DNA from: Fictibacillus terranigra
GTDB lineage: Bacteria; Bacillota; Bacilli; Bacillales; Fictibacillaceae
Assembly (NCBI RefSeq): GCF_030412265.1
Contig: NZ_JAUHLN010000002.1
Location: 124,001-188,000, forward strand
Length of the DNA: 64,000 nucleotides
Direction of reading: 5' to 3'
The notes below the pieces were generated by a model. The model made no database searches. It was not told where the DNA came from and worked only from the letters and a program-made list of their open reading frames with translations. This document shows, in pieces, positions 17,672-26,322 of this stretch (its first letter is position 1; each line of letters opens with the position of its first letter). A program made the translations under genes and the position numbers.

Positions 17672-18148
17672 GTGGAAATCGTGTTGTTGCGTGACGTAAT
17701 CGAAGATGACCTATTGATTTTTTTTGAACAGCAGTTGGACACGACAGCCAATTTTATGGCTGCCTTTACTTCTAAGGACCCGTCGGATAAGATTGCTTTT
17801 AAGGCACATTGGGAAAAGATTTTAAACAATGAGACGATAATAAAAAAGACGGTAATTTATAGTGGAAATGTGGCAGGACATGTCTCATGCTTTGAACAGT
17901 TCGGTGAACGGGAAGTCAGCTACTGGATCGGACGTGAATACTGGGGGAAAGGTGTCACGACCGAAGCACTCTCTCAATTTCTGGATTGTATAACCATTCG
18001 CCCCCTTTATGCTCGTGCGGCGAAGGATAACATTGCTTCCATTCGCGTATTAGAAAAGTGTGGCTTTGAGATAAAAGGAGAAGACAAGGGATACTCCAAT
18101 TCACGAGCTGAGGACGTTGAAGAATATATCCTGAAGTTATCTCTATAA
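17672..18148 (+). CDS. GNAT-family N-acetyltransferase
   Basis: About 158 aa. The acetyl-CoA-binding motif A region is visible in YWIGREYWGKGVTTEAL, followed by ARAAKDNIASIRVLEKCGFE, the typical motif B of RimJ/RimL-type GNATs. The GTG at 17672 is preferred since GAGGTG lies just upstream; 17660 (ATG) is also open but has no ribosome binding site. A closely related copy is encoded at 38700-39200 on the other strand (shared FFEQQLD-TANxMAAFT and YWIG-EYWG). The acceptor substrate is unknown. Confidence 0.85.
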   Translation: MEIVLLRDVIEDDLLIFFEQQLDTTANFMAAFTSKDPSDKIAFKAHWEKILNNETIIKKTVIYSGNVAGHVSCFEQFGEREVSYWIGREYWGKGVTTEALSQFLDCITIRPLYARAAKDNIASIRVLEKCGFEIKGEDKGYSNSRAEDVEEYILKLSL

Positions 18149-18349
18149 AAAGTCAATGTTGACTCAACTAACAAGGACACTCAGAAGGCGGTTAGCTTTA
18201 TTCCCAGAATCAACACTAAAGCTTAACATAGCCTAATTTTTAAAAACAGTGTATGCTTTATTTAGATTTATATCTTGGATTTCAGTTATTATTGACTTAA
18301 TGGTTTTCGAAAGTCCAGACTTATTACTAAGAAAAAGGAATGAATCCTC

Positions 18350-19027
18350 ATGACTTTGGAAGAAGAAATCAAACTAGAGCCACTTGGTGAATTACCAACT
18401 TATTTACCATTGCGAGAGGTTGTTTATCAAACTATCAAAAAGGCAATATTAGACGGAAAGTTAAAGCCTGGGCAACAATTGAGTGAGAATTCAATTGCAA
18501 ACATGCTATCAGTAAGCCGTACCCCGGTTCGTGAAGCTTTTCGAAGTTTGGAAAATGAAAACTTGGTTTCCGTACTTCCAGGCCGCAAAGTAATTGTTTC
18601 GATTCCTACATTAGAGGAAATTCAGGAAATCTATGAAATTCGAATGATTGTAGAGATGGAGGCACTCCGTAGGATCTTACCAGATAATTATACGATTATT
18701 AATCGACTTGAGGCTTATGTAAAAAAGGCAGAATTACTTCTCGAAGAGGAAAATGTTGAAGAGCTTAACCATATAAACTCTGAGTTTCATCTTACCATTA
18801 TATCAGCATTACAGAATAACAAATTACAACAGTTTATTCATTCACTGCAGGATACGATATCTAGATATCGTATCTATTCTTTAAAAAACTCTAAATGGGC
18901 AAAAGGTTCTGAACAGGAGCATGTCCAGATTTTAAATCACTTAAAACAAGGGGAAACCGAATTAGCTGTTGGTATTCTAAGAAAGCATCTATTAACAGCA
19001 AAGGAAGTATTAAGAGACATGTTGTAA
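18350..19027 (+). CDS. GntR-family (FadR/FCD) transcriptional regulator
   Basis: A 225-aa regulator. The N-terminal winged helix (about 18-90) has the GntR signature AILDGKLKPGQQLSENSIANML-SVSRTPVREAFRSLE; the C-terminal part (about 95-220) is the helical FCD ligand domain, with the E-x3-R...H-x3-H type pattern (EIRMIVEMEALRR, NSEFHLTI, EHVQIL). FCD regulators usually bind organic acids. It lies directly upstream of, and in the same direction as, the FAD oxidoreductase and the Nramp-like transporter, which it probably controls. Confidence 0.88.
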   Translation: MTLEEEIKLEPLGELPTYLPLREVVYQTIKKAILDGKLKPGQQLSENSIANMLSVSRTPVREAFRSLENENLVSVLPGRKVIVSIPTLEEIQEIYEIRMIVEMEALRRILPDNYTIINRLEAYVKKAELLLEEENVEELNHINSEFHLTIISALQNNKLQQFIHSLQDTISRYRIYSLKNSKWAKGSEQEHVQILNHLKQGETELAVGILRKHLLTAKEVLRDML

Positions 19028-19207
19028 ATAAACAATCATTTCCACAGTTTAAAAGCTTAAATTGAGTTCGGTCATTCTGATTACTTTCAGGTGGCTTTTT
19101 TTTATGCTATGAATGGATATTAAATTTTGAATATTTACAATTATATGAAAACATTTTATAATACATGTATACAAGGATACAAAGATTCGAAAAAAGGAGG
19201 AAAATTT

Positions 19208-20572
19208 ATGTATGAAATGGATTGTGATGTATTAGTAATTGGGGGCGGGGTAACTGGAGTGGCGGCTGCTACTGCTGCAGCTAGGAATGGAGCCAAAACG
19301 ATTCTAATAGAATCAAAACCTTTTGTTGGAGGAAATGCTACTACTGGACTTTGTTTGCATAACTTTATAACAAAATTGGGGCGACAGGTGGTTTTTGGGA
19401 TTGCCCAAGAAATGGTTGATCGATTAGTTATGATGGGTGGAGCTGTAGGTCATATTCCATACGGAACCTTTGTACATTCCGTCACTCCTGTTGATGGAGA
19501 ACTGTTTCGAGTCCTATCTACTGAATTATTAGATGAAGCAGGAGTAATCGTTTTGTTAGGCTCTAATGTTGTTGGAACTGAGTCAGAGAGAGGGAATATT
19601 AAAGGAGTTAAAGTTGCTGTAAAGGGCGGGATTCGTACTATCAGGGCGAAAGCATATATCGATGCCAGTGGAGATGCCGATGTAGCTGTTTCTGCAGGAG
19701 CGAATTATACAAAAGGTGATCAAAGTACTGGTAAAATGCAACCGGTTTCAATGGTGCTTCGTTCTTACGGAACAAATAATCAAGAAATCGCTGATGCCAT
19801 AGCTGTCTCAAAACCTGCGATGGCAACTCGCTCTGATCATCCAGAGCCGTTTCCAGTATATTTTAATGGTACGTTCAGTAAGTGGAATGACATCATTCTT
19901 GAAAATAATATCTTCCCTAATAAAGATCACAAGGTCTTTTTCAATACCGTATGGCCGAACCACATTAATGTGAACACTTCAGCTGTGATAGGTGTTGATG
20001 GTACGGACCCCCTCGCATTATCCAGAGCCACCGTAGAATTAACAAAGCAAATGTACCGAATTAGCCAATTCCTAAAAGATAACGTTCCCGGATTCCAGAA
20101 TGCTTATTTTGTTCCATCTGCATTTGCTGGTGTAAGAGAAACCAGGAGAATTGAAGGACTTTATGAGATCAGTGATGAAGACTGTATTGCAGGACGTAAA
20201 TTTGAAGATACAATTGGGCAGGTTTGTTTCCCTGTTGACATTCACGATCCAGACACCGGTCAGGCACATTTTTATGAAATTGGAGACGATGGTGCTTTCG
20301 ATATTCCTTTCCGTGCAATGGTTCCGAAGTATGTGGACAATGTTATAGTAGCAGGCAGATGTATCTCAACCACTTCCTTTGCACTGGGGGCAACTCGGAA
20401 TATGGCACCATGTTTAGTAATGGGGCAGAGTGCCGGAGTTGCAGCAGCAATCGCGGCACACAACAATGAGCTTATAACTGAACTCGATATTCAGAAGCTT
20501 CAGGGCAAATTAGAGGAACAAGGTGTATTTTTAGGTGATAGCAAAAAAAAGGTGACGAATTCACCCCATTAA
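19208..20572 (+). CDS. FAD-dependent oxidoreductase (FAD_oxidored family)
   Basis: A 454-aa flavoprotein. The N terminus has the dinucleotide-binding fold VLVIGGGVTGVAAATAAARNG followed by the acidic residue of LIESKPFVGG. A second FAD-contact block is near the C terminus (NVIVAGRCISTTSFALGATRNM...GQSAGVAAAIAA), as in PF12831 proteins. ATG 19208 is chosen for AAAAGGAGG 7 bases upstream; the longer frame from 19127 lacks one. Substrate unknown; in other bacteria such genes appear in catabolic operons for hydroxy acids or sugars. It sits between a GntR regulator and a transporter, which suggests uptake and oxidation of an organic compound. Confidence 0.85.
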   Translation: MYEMDCDVLVIGGGVTGVAAATAAARNGAKTILIESKPFVGGNATTGLCLHNFITKLGRQVVFGIAQEMVDRLVMMGGAVGHIPYGTFVHSVTPVDGELFRVLSTELLDEAGVIVLLGSNVVGTESERGNIKGVKVAVKGGIRTIRAKAYIDASGDADVAVSAGANYTKGDQSTGKMQPVSMVLRSYGTNNQEIADAIAVSKPAMATRSDHPEPFPVYFNGTFSKWNDIILENNIFPNKDHKVFFNTVWPNHINVNTSAVIGVDGTDPLALSRATVELTKQMYRISQFLKDNVPGFQNAYFVPSAFAGVRETRRIEGLYEISDEDCIAGRKFEDTIGQVCFPVDIHDPDTGQAHFYEIGDDGAFDIPFRAMVPKYVDNVIVAGRCISTTSFALGATRNMAPCLVMGQSAGVAAAIAAHNNELITELDIQKLQGKLEEQGVFLGDSKKKVTNSPH

Positions 20573-20589
20573 AGAAAATGACATCATGT

Positions 20590-20642
20590 GGGCTTAGAAT
20601 CCAACTTAAGCCCTTGGGGAATTACAGACAATTCCTCAAGGG
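20590..20642 (+). ncRNA. Overlapping hairpins in the oxidoreductase-transporter spacer
   Basis: GGGCTTA (20590-20596) can pair with TAAGCCC (20607-20613). CCCTTGGGGAATT (20611-20623) can pair with AATTCCTCAAGGG (20630-20642). Both stems use the CCC at 20611-20613, so they are mutually exclusive. No T run follows either. This could be a 3'-end structure, an mRNA processing site or an attenuator-like leader of the transporter gene; the sequence does not decide. Confidence 0.4.
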
Positions 20643-20799
20643 CAATCGTTGATTTTCAAGACTTGAGGATTGAAGGCAAAGCAACTTAATAGGAATAACA
20701 AATACCTTTTTAGAGGAGCGAGCTTTCCTTAAGTAGAAATAGTTGCTTCATAGTTTGCAAAAACAAATGCTAGTTTTTTATAAAGGGGAGGAGTAACAG

Positions 20800-22107
20800 A
20801 TGTCATTACCCGTTCAAAAAACAGTACAGCAAAAGCGACCACAATTAGCCCGCATTCCCTCCAACTTCAAGGAATATATGATTTCGTTTGGACCAGGAAT
20901 AGTAATGGTTCTAAGCTGGTTGGGCGCAGGAGATCTTGTCGATATGTCCGTTTCAGGTGCCCATTATGGTTATAATCTTATGTGGGGATTGGTTATAGCC
21001 TTACTTCTAAGATATATCTTAGTGAATGTAATTTCCAAATACGCCTTATGTAATGTCCATGGGGAAACAATTATTCAAGGTTATAATCGAATAAATAAAT
21101 TTTTGCCCATGTTTTTCGGTATAGCCAGTCTTTTGCTCGCGCATTTTTATGCAGCTTATCTTGTTAAAGGTGCCGGAGAAGCATTAGTGAAACTTACTTC
21201 AGTGGGAAACACATTCATCTGGTCAATTGCCGTTGTTGTCGTGGCTCTTGTTTTAGTTGGAAATGGTATTTATAACTATGTTGAGATAACAATTAAAGGC
21301 GTTCTTATAGTAATGGTTATCAGTCTAGTGGGAAGCGCATTATGGGTCGGTCCTAACGTTGCCGATATCGCAAAAGGGACGATCGCATTTAGTGTCCCGG
21401 ATAATGTGGGTGGGTTAGACACTTTGGTTTTTGTCTTTTCTTTAATCGGTGCTGTGGCCGGTTCAATGTCAAATTTGATTTATCCCTATCTGTTTAAGGA
21501 AAAGGGCTGGGAGGGTCCATCCTATCTAAAACTTCAACGCTATGATCTCTTGTTTGGGATTGCAATGATTATTCTAATCGATCTAGCAGTTTGGACACTC
21601 GGCGCTGAAATTCTCCATCCAAGGGGTTTAACAGTTGAGAGTGTGGGAGATATGGCTCAAATGTTAACTTTAACACTCGGTATACTTGGAGGTATCCTTT
21701 TCTATCTCGGGGTTTTAGGTGCTTGTGTTAAGACCGTCATCGTTTATGCACTTGGCTTTGGAACTCTTTTTGTAGATGCTATTCATACTACCTTCCCTGA
21801 AAGAGCGAAAAAATATAATCGTGAGTATACTAAAGATCCTGTTTACAAAGCCACTCTTCTTGTTACAGTAATCTCTCCCCTTATTTGGGCACTACCATCA
21901 ATGCCTGGATTTGTATACTTAACTATTGTTGTTAACGCATTTCAAATCATTCTTTTACCTGCAGTTGCCATAGGATTAATGGTGTTAACGAACCGGAAAG
22001 AGCTTTTAGGTCAGTATGCCAATAATTGGTGGGAAAACATGCTATTACTATGCTTGATTGGTTTGACTCTTTGGTCAACATGGCATTTAATCGTAAGCTT
22101 ATTCTAA
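20800..22107 (+). CDS. Divergent Nramp-like membrane transporter
   Basis: A 435-aa protein with about 11 hydrophobic segments, related to Nramp/SLC11 by its first helix (FGPGIVMVLSWLGAGDLVDM) and general layout. The metal-coordinating motifs of true Nramp proteins are absent: DPGN in helix 1 is GAGDLVD-like, and MPHN in helix 6 is replaced by AGSMSNLIYPY. It therefore probably does not carry Mn2+ or Fe2+ in the standard way. It follows the FAD oxidoreductase gene by 227 bases and begins with AAGGGGAGGAG before the ATG. An organic substrate for the neighbouring oxidoreductase is a reasonable inference. Confidence 0.75.
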   Translation: MSLPVQKTVQQKRPQLARIPSNFKEYMISFGPGIVMVLSWLGAGDLVDMSVSGAHYGYNLMWGLVIALLLRYILVNVISKYALCNVHGETIIQGYNRINKFLPMFFGIASLLLAHFYAAYLVKGAGEALVKLTSVGNTFIWSIAVVVVALVLVGNGIYNYVEITIKGVLIVMVISLVGSALWVGPNVADIAKGTIAFSVPDNVGGLDTLVFVFSLIGAVAGSMSNLIYPYLFKEKGWEGPSYLKLQRYDLLFGIAMIILIDLAVWTLGAEILHPRGLTVESVGDMAQMLTLTLGILGGILFYLGVLGACVKTVIVYALGFGTLFVDAIHTTFPERAKKYNREYTKDPVYKATLLVTVISPLIWALPSMPGFVYLTIVVNAFQIILLPAVAIGLMVLTNRKELLGQYANNWWENMLLLCLIGLTLWSTWHLIVSLF

Positions 22108-22190
22108 TTTGAAAAGAATAGCACCTATCTGAAATCTTCATTTTCAATTATATTGTTTGTAAGCGGTTGCATTAACGAGCTGAGTTTAGT

Positions 22191-22547
22191 ATTGATCTTC
22201 GAGCACAAACGAATAGGGCGATGGAAGCTTTAACACAGAGTGTAATGAGAGCGGTTCAATATGCAGGAGAAGGCAATGGCGCCGAAGTACAACTTGAAAT
22301 TCGGGCACAAATGGTAGCAGCAGAGAAGAACCCCCTTTTGGAATAAATCGGGATAGGCGGTTCGAGAGATGCTTGGTGTAAGGACCCTCGTCCATCCTCC
22401 GGTTACTCCAGGAGGCGAAGATTTTCATTTCTATACAATCGAAAGACCTAATATTCAAGCAACGATGGTAGGGCTAGGTACAGGCTTAGAACCTGGTCTT
22501 CATCACCCAAAGATGAAAAGTAACTTAGAAGTATGCGGAATGGCGTA
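22191..22547 (+). pseudogene. M20-family amidohydrolase/peptidase remnant
   Basis: Two frames restore the C-terminal part of an M20-type amidohydrolase: IDLRAQTNRAMEALTQSVMR... in one frame, then after a stop and frameshift near 22340 the metal-site region TPGGEDFHFYTIERP and GLGTGLEPGLHHPKM. The N-terminal catalytic part is missing. It lies just after the Nramp-like transporter gene in the same direction and may once have belonged to that locus. Confidence 0.7.
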
Positions 22548-22596
22548 GCGATTTTATTTTGACATAAAAAAGCATCATAATGATGATCATTAGCAT

Positions 22597-22627
22597 GCAG
22601 ACTCTAAAAAAAGAGTCTGCTCTTTGT
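22597..22627 (+). terminator. Rho-independent terminator
   Basis: GCAGACTCT (22597-22605), A-rich loop, AGAGTCTGC (22612-22620), then TCTTTGTTT. It closes the transporter/amidohydrolase unit. Confidence 0.75.
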
Positions 22628-22990
22628 TTGGTTAAAGCATGTATGCCATTACGGCCGAGACGAAGCTAAGTATCATACTTTAAAGAAATAATACCTCTGT
22701 CATCTTTCGAACTTTGTTGCATTTTGTGTAATCACTCCGACCTCATCACAGATTCCTGTGAAACAGCATAAGTTTTAAATTACAAGAAAGAATGGGCTTT
22801 AATATCATCAGCGGTACAGGATGTACCCAAGTTTAAGACACATTAGGCCCGTTGCCATGCATCTGGAAGTTTGCTTCTTCGTAAGCGAACCTTCACAAGT
22901 TTGCGTCTATCATTGCTTCCTTATTAAACAAAGAAAGGCATGTAAATTCATTTAACAATATTGACAGAATAGAGTAAGAATCTTAGAATT
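22628..22990. other. Intergenic, nothing recognised
   Basis: No gene or clear signal before the BirA-like operator at 22996. Confidence 0.4.
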
Positions 22991-22995
22991 TAATT

Positions 22996-23024
22996 TGTTA
23001 ACCATTTTTTTATTTTGGTTTACA
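22996..23024 (+). promoter_or_regulatory. BirA operator of the biotin operon
   Basis: TGTTAAC (22996-23002) and GTTTACA (23018-23024) are separated by 15 bases, matching the BirA/BioR-type operator TGTNAAC-N15-GTTNACA known for Bacillus biotin genes. It lies about 190 bases before bioW. Repression by biotin-loaded BirA is inferred from the family. Confidence 0.75.
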
Positions 23025-23214
23025 TTAAGGGATAGTGCGTTTGAAAATGGAATTTCAGATTAATTTTGATTTTTTTGTTTTCATTACAGAAAATCCATTA
23101 AAAACCATTGGGTTGGTAGACCGTTAATTATTGCGCGGTACAAGGATATTAAAAATGACTACGCACTTTCACTAACAAGATGTTGAAGCAAATTCTAGGG
23201 GGGAGAATAAAAGG

Positions 23215-24006
23215 ATGCAAGAGGGAAAGTTTTATAGCGTTAGAATGAGAGCTGCAAAAAATGGATCTCATGAACAGGGTGGAAAGCATATTTCTGGTGG
23301 GGAAAAACTTTCAACTTTAAGCCATATGAAACATGCTGTGAATGCCTTATTGGAAAAGGGCTTAACTCATTCAAGGGGTACACCAGATTTTATGCAGATT
23401 CAGTTTGACTCTCTTGACGAGCCTATAAAACTAATTAAGCCTTTACAAATTGAGACAAATGAAGTGGAATCAGTTGAAATAGGACAAGCATTGTCTTGGA
23501 ATCTGTTAGAAAAGGTTGGTATTTCTAGACAAATCATTGAAAAAGCGTATACATATATGACTCAATATTCAGGAATCAGAGGCGCTATATTGATTGACAT
23601 ACATTTAGGCGAACGAATTGATTATAAGAACGAAAAGGGTGTGCGTGTTTCCAGAATGGACTGGATGAACACTAATTTTGAAAAATGGGCTGACTACTAC
23701 AAGGTTCCTAAAAATTCCAGAGTTAAAGAGGCGCTTGTACTTGCAACAAAGGTGTGTGAGCATCCGGCAACTGTCGCAGAATTATGCTGGTCAGATGATC
23801 CTGAATACATAACAGGTTATGTTGCAAGTAAAAAGCTAGGCTATCAACGTATTTCTAAGCTGAAAGAATACGGAGATGAACGAGGCTGTCGAATCTTCTT
23901 TGTTGATAGCTCAAAAGACGAAGATCTAAATTCATATATACAATATTTGGAAAAACAGCCTGTTATCATCCAATGGGGGGAAGAGAATGACTCAAGAATG
24001 GATTGA
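23215..24006 (+). CDS. bioW: 6-carboxyhexanoate-CoA ligase (pimeloyl-CoA synthetase)
   Basis: A 263-aa enzyme that activates pimelate with ATP and CoA to give pimeloyl-CoA, the first step of the BioW route to biotin. Features include N-terminal [25 protein letters not shown], the nucleotide-binding [15 protein letters not shown] and VRVSRMDW, and the C-terminal CRIFFVDSS. Length is normal for Bacillus BioW (about 255-265 aa). ATG 23215 follows GGGGGGAGAA. The gene overlaps the start of the broken bioA by 20 bases. It is intact, but its pathway partners are not. Confidence 0.93.
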   Translation: MQEGKFYSVRMRAAKNGSHEQGGKHISGGEKLSTLSHMKHAVNALLEKGLTHSRGTPDFMQIQFDSLDEPIKLIKPLQIETNEVESVEIGQALSWNLLEKVGISRQIIEKAYTYMTQYSGIRGAILIDIHLGERIDYKNEKGVRVSRMDWMNTNFEKWADYYKVPKNSRVKEALVLATKVCEHPATVAELCWSDDPEYITGYVASKKLGYQRISKLKEYGDERGCRIFFVDSSKDEDLNSYIQYLEKQPVIIQWGEENDSRMD

Positions 24007-24636
24007 AAAAAGTAAAAAGTACCTTTGGCTACCTTTTACACAAATGAAAGATTATGATGAAAACTCTTTGCCTGTGGACATGAAAGTGTGCAACCAGATT
24101 TGATGGCAGCTGGGAAGGGGATTTCAGGAGGCTATTTACCAGTAGCTGCAACATTTACAACTGAAGAAATCTACATGACATTCTATGATGACTACGAAAA
24201 GTTAAAAACCTTGTTCCACTGCCATTCTTATACGGGAAATCAGCTCGGATGTGCGGTTGAGATCGAAAATTTACGTTTGTTTGAATCTGAAAAAATCGTA
24301 GAACAGGTAGCCCAAAAAGCAGAGGACCTAGATTTACTCCTTAATGAGCTACAATCACTCCCTCACGTGGGAGATATCAGGCAGCTTGGTTTTATGTGTG
24401 GAGTAGAGCTTGTTCACTCAAAGGAAACAAAAGTGGCCTATCCTTCTAAAAAACGAGTAGGCTATCAGGTTTCCTTAAAGATGAGAGAGCTCGGTATGCT
24501 AACGAGACCATTGGGCGATGTCATTGTCTTTATGCCTTCACTTGCCAGTACAAGGGAAGAACTAAAAGCAATGGTAACGATCATGAAAGAGGCAATTATT
24601 GAGGAAACAAATGAGGTAACAAGTGTTGAAGTTTGA
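23987..24636 (+). pseudogene. bioA: bioA (DAPA aminotransferase) with large internal deletion
   Basis: The ATG at 23987 opens the BioA N terminus [21 protein letters not shown]. At about 24070 the reading frame changes and the sequence jumps to the C-terminal third ([21 protein letters not shown], containing the PLP lysine motif AGKG, then [14 protein letters not shown]). Normal BioA is about 450 aa; roughly 220 residues, including most of the substrate and PLP-binding core, are gone. The product cannot be active. The C-terminal frame alone (24088-24636) would give 182 aa. Confidence 0.9.
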
Positions 24637-25798
24637 TGGATGGTTAAACCGACGATTAGACAAGACGAAAGAGGTTGGCTTGTATCGAAAGTTACGAACA
24701 ATGAATACAGCTCCTCGACCTGTAATGTCTATAGATGGTCAGAGACAAATCGTCTTTTCATCAAATAATTATTTAGGGCTGGCGAATGATAAACGATTGG
24801 TCAACGCAGCAGGAACGATACTACATGATTTTGGAGTAGGAAGTAGTGGCTCAAGGTTAACTACAGGGAATTCTGAATGGCATGAAAAGCTCGAAGAACG
24901 AATCGCAAGCTTTAAGCAAACGGAAGCAGCCCTTCTGCTTTCAAGTGGTTATTTAGCTAATGTCGGTGTACTGTCATCTTTACCTGAAAAAGGGGACGTA
25001 ATATTAAGCGATCAATTAAATCATGCGAGTATTATTGATGGCTGCCATCTATCAAAAGCTGACACAGTCATTTATAACCATGTTGATATGGATGATCTTG
25101 AAGAAAAGCTGAAAGAAACAGAATCTTATCAGCGACGTTTTATTGTAACAGATGGAGTATTTAGTATGGATGGTACGATTGCGCCGCTTGATATGATTAT
25201 GTCACTTGCTAAACATTATCATGCTTTCGTTATCGTTGACGATGCACATGCAACCGGTGTTTTAGGAGATGACGGCAGGGGCACTAGTGAATATTTTGCT
25301 GTTTTTCCTGATGTAGTGATTGGGACTCTAAGCAAAGCCATTGGAACGGAAGGTGGTTTTGTAGCTGGTTCGAAGGTGTTAATTGATTTTCTGCTAAACC
25401 ATGCTAGAACTTTTATTTTTCAAACAGCTATCCCACCATCCATCTGTGCTGCTTCGTATGCAGCCTTGGAGATTATTGAACATAGTAAAGAAAAGCGCAA
25501 ACTGTTGGTTTCAAAAGTAAAACAGATAAAAACTAGTCTAGAAGAAATGGGTTATACCGTGAAGGGGGACTATACACCAATTATTCCAGTGATTATTGGG
25601 GATACCGAAATGGCTGTAATATTTTCGAACAGACTACAGGAAAAAGGAATATACGCACCTGCTATTCGTCCACCAACAGTACCAATAGGAGAAAGTCGCA
25701 TTCGGTTGACTGTCACCTCTGACCATAGTTTTAAAGAAGTAGATTACTTGTTAGAGTCATTTAATTTAATTGGAAAAGAGTTGAACTTGATTAATTGA
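24623..25798 (+). CDS. bioF: 8-amino-7-oxononanoate synthase
   Basis: A 391-aa PLP enzyme that joins pimeloyl-CoA (or pimeloyl-ACP) and L-alanine. Visible features are [22 protein letters not shown], the PLP-phosphate and ring contacts [10 protein letters not shown] and the lysine motif [16 protein letters not shown]. It starts at GTG 24623 (or TTG 24626), overlapping the end of bioA by 14 bases; GAGGT lies upstream. The frame is complete and normal in length. With bioA and bioD broken it has no complete pathway here. Confidence 0.92.
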   Translation: MLKFDGWLNRRLDKTKEVGLYRKLRTMNTAPRPVMSIDGQRQIVFSSNNYLGLANDKRLVNAAGTILHDFGVGSSGSRLTTGNSEWHEKLEERIASFKQTEAALLLSSGYLANVGVLSSLPEKGDVILSDQLNHASIIDGCHLSKADTVIYNHVDMDDLEEKLKETESYQRRFIVTDGVFSMDGTIAPLDMIMSLAKHYHAFVIVDDAHATGVLGDDGRGTSEYFAVFPDVVIGTLSKAIGTEGGFVAGSKVLIDFLLNHARTFIFQTAIPPSICAASYAALEIIEHSKEKRKLLVSKVKQIKTSLEEMGYTVKGDYTPIIPVIIGDTEMAVIFSNRLQEKGIYAPAIRPPTVPIGESRIRLTVTSDHSFKEVDYLLESFNLIGKELNLIN

Positions 25799-25932
25799 AG
25801 GGTTTATTTGTAACAGGAACTGATACTGGAGTAGGGAAAACAATTATATCTTGTGGACTTGCAGCAGTATTAAACGAGAATAAAGATCGATGTTGGAGTA
25901 TTTAATCCATTGTTAAGTGGCATTTGTAACCG
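25795..25932 (+). pseudogene. bioD: bioD (dethiobiotin synthetase) fragment
   Basis: A TTG overlapping the bioF stop opens [18 protein letters not shown], the P-loop N terminus of BioD. The frame breaks near 25893; the next BioD motif (DVGVFNPLLSG) continues in another frame and homology ends near 25932. Only about 45 of roughly 230 residues remain. A transposase fragment on the opposite strand begins where bioD stops, so an insertion probably truncated the operon. No bioB follows. Confidence 0.88.
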
Positions 25933-25934
25933 TC

Positions 25935-26125
25935 AAGAACAATTGAACACTTTTGATGAATTCGTTCTATTCCGATCAACATCGAATCCTGCTTTCTCAA
26001 ATATCTCCCTGGGCCGTTTCCCATTATCATAATGATCGGATAAAACTACGCTTGAACTCATCCATATAGGTAATTCCTTTTGGGCTTACTGATTTAACGT
26101 GAGGAGTCTTCAAATCATCCCCGAT
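25935..26125 (-). mobile_element. IS3-type transposase N-terminal fragment
   Basis: Minus-strand frames give DDLKTPHVKSVSPKGITYMDEFKRSF, then after a frameshift YDNGKRPREIFEKAGFDVD and GIERIH. This is the helix-turn-helix start of IS3-group orfA proteins of the Bacillus type (YTDEFK...GKLPREIFEECGFD). No intact element or orfB remains. It adjoins the truncated bioD. Confidence 0.65.
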
Positions 26126-26148
26126 TTTTCTTCAATATACAGAAAAGC

Positions 26149-26190
26149 ACCCTATAGGTAGACTTTTTAGTGTCTATTCTATAGGGTACA
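26149..26190. terminator. Hairpin, possible bidirectional terminator
   Basis: ACCCTATAGGTAGAC (26149-26163) pairs imperfectly with GTCTATTCTATAGGGT (26172-26187). The loop is T-rich. It lies between the dead bio operon and the convergent end of the sigma-54 activator gene. Confidence 0.5.
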
Positions 26191-26322
26191 TATTATGATG
26201 GGTTTAATCTTTTAAAGCTACCTTCGATAACCCGTTCATTACTTGCTTAAGGCACCTTCACCATTTACCGTTATAGGATTATTAATATAAAAGTCTTTAA
26301 CGTGATTAAACTGGGCCATACA

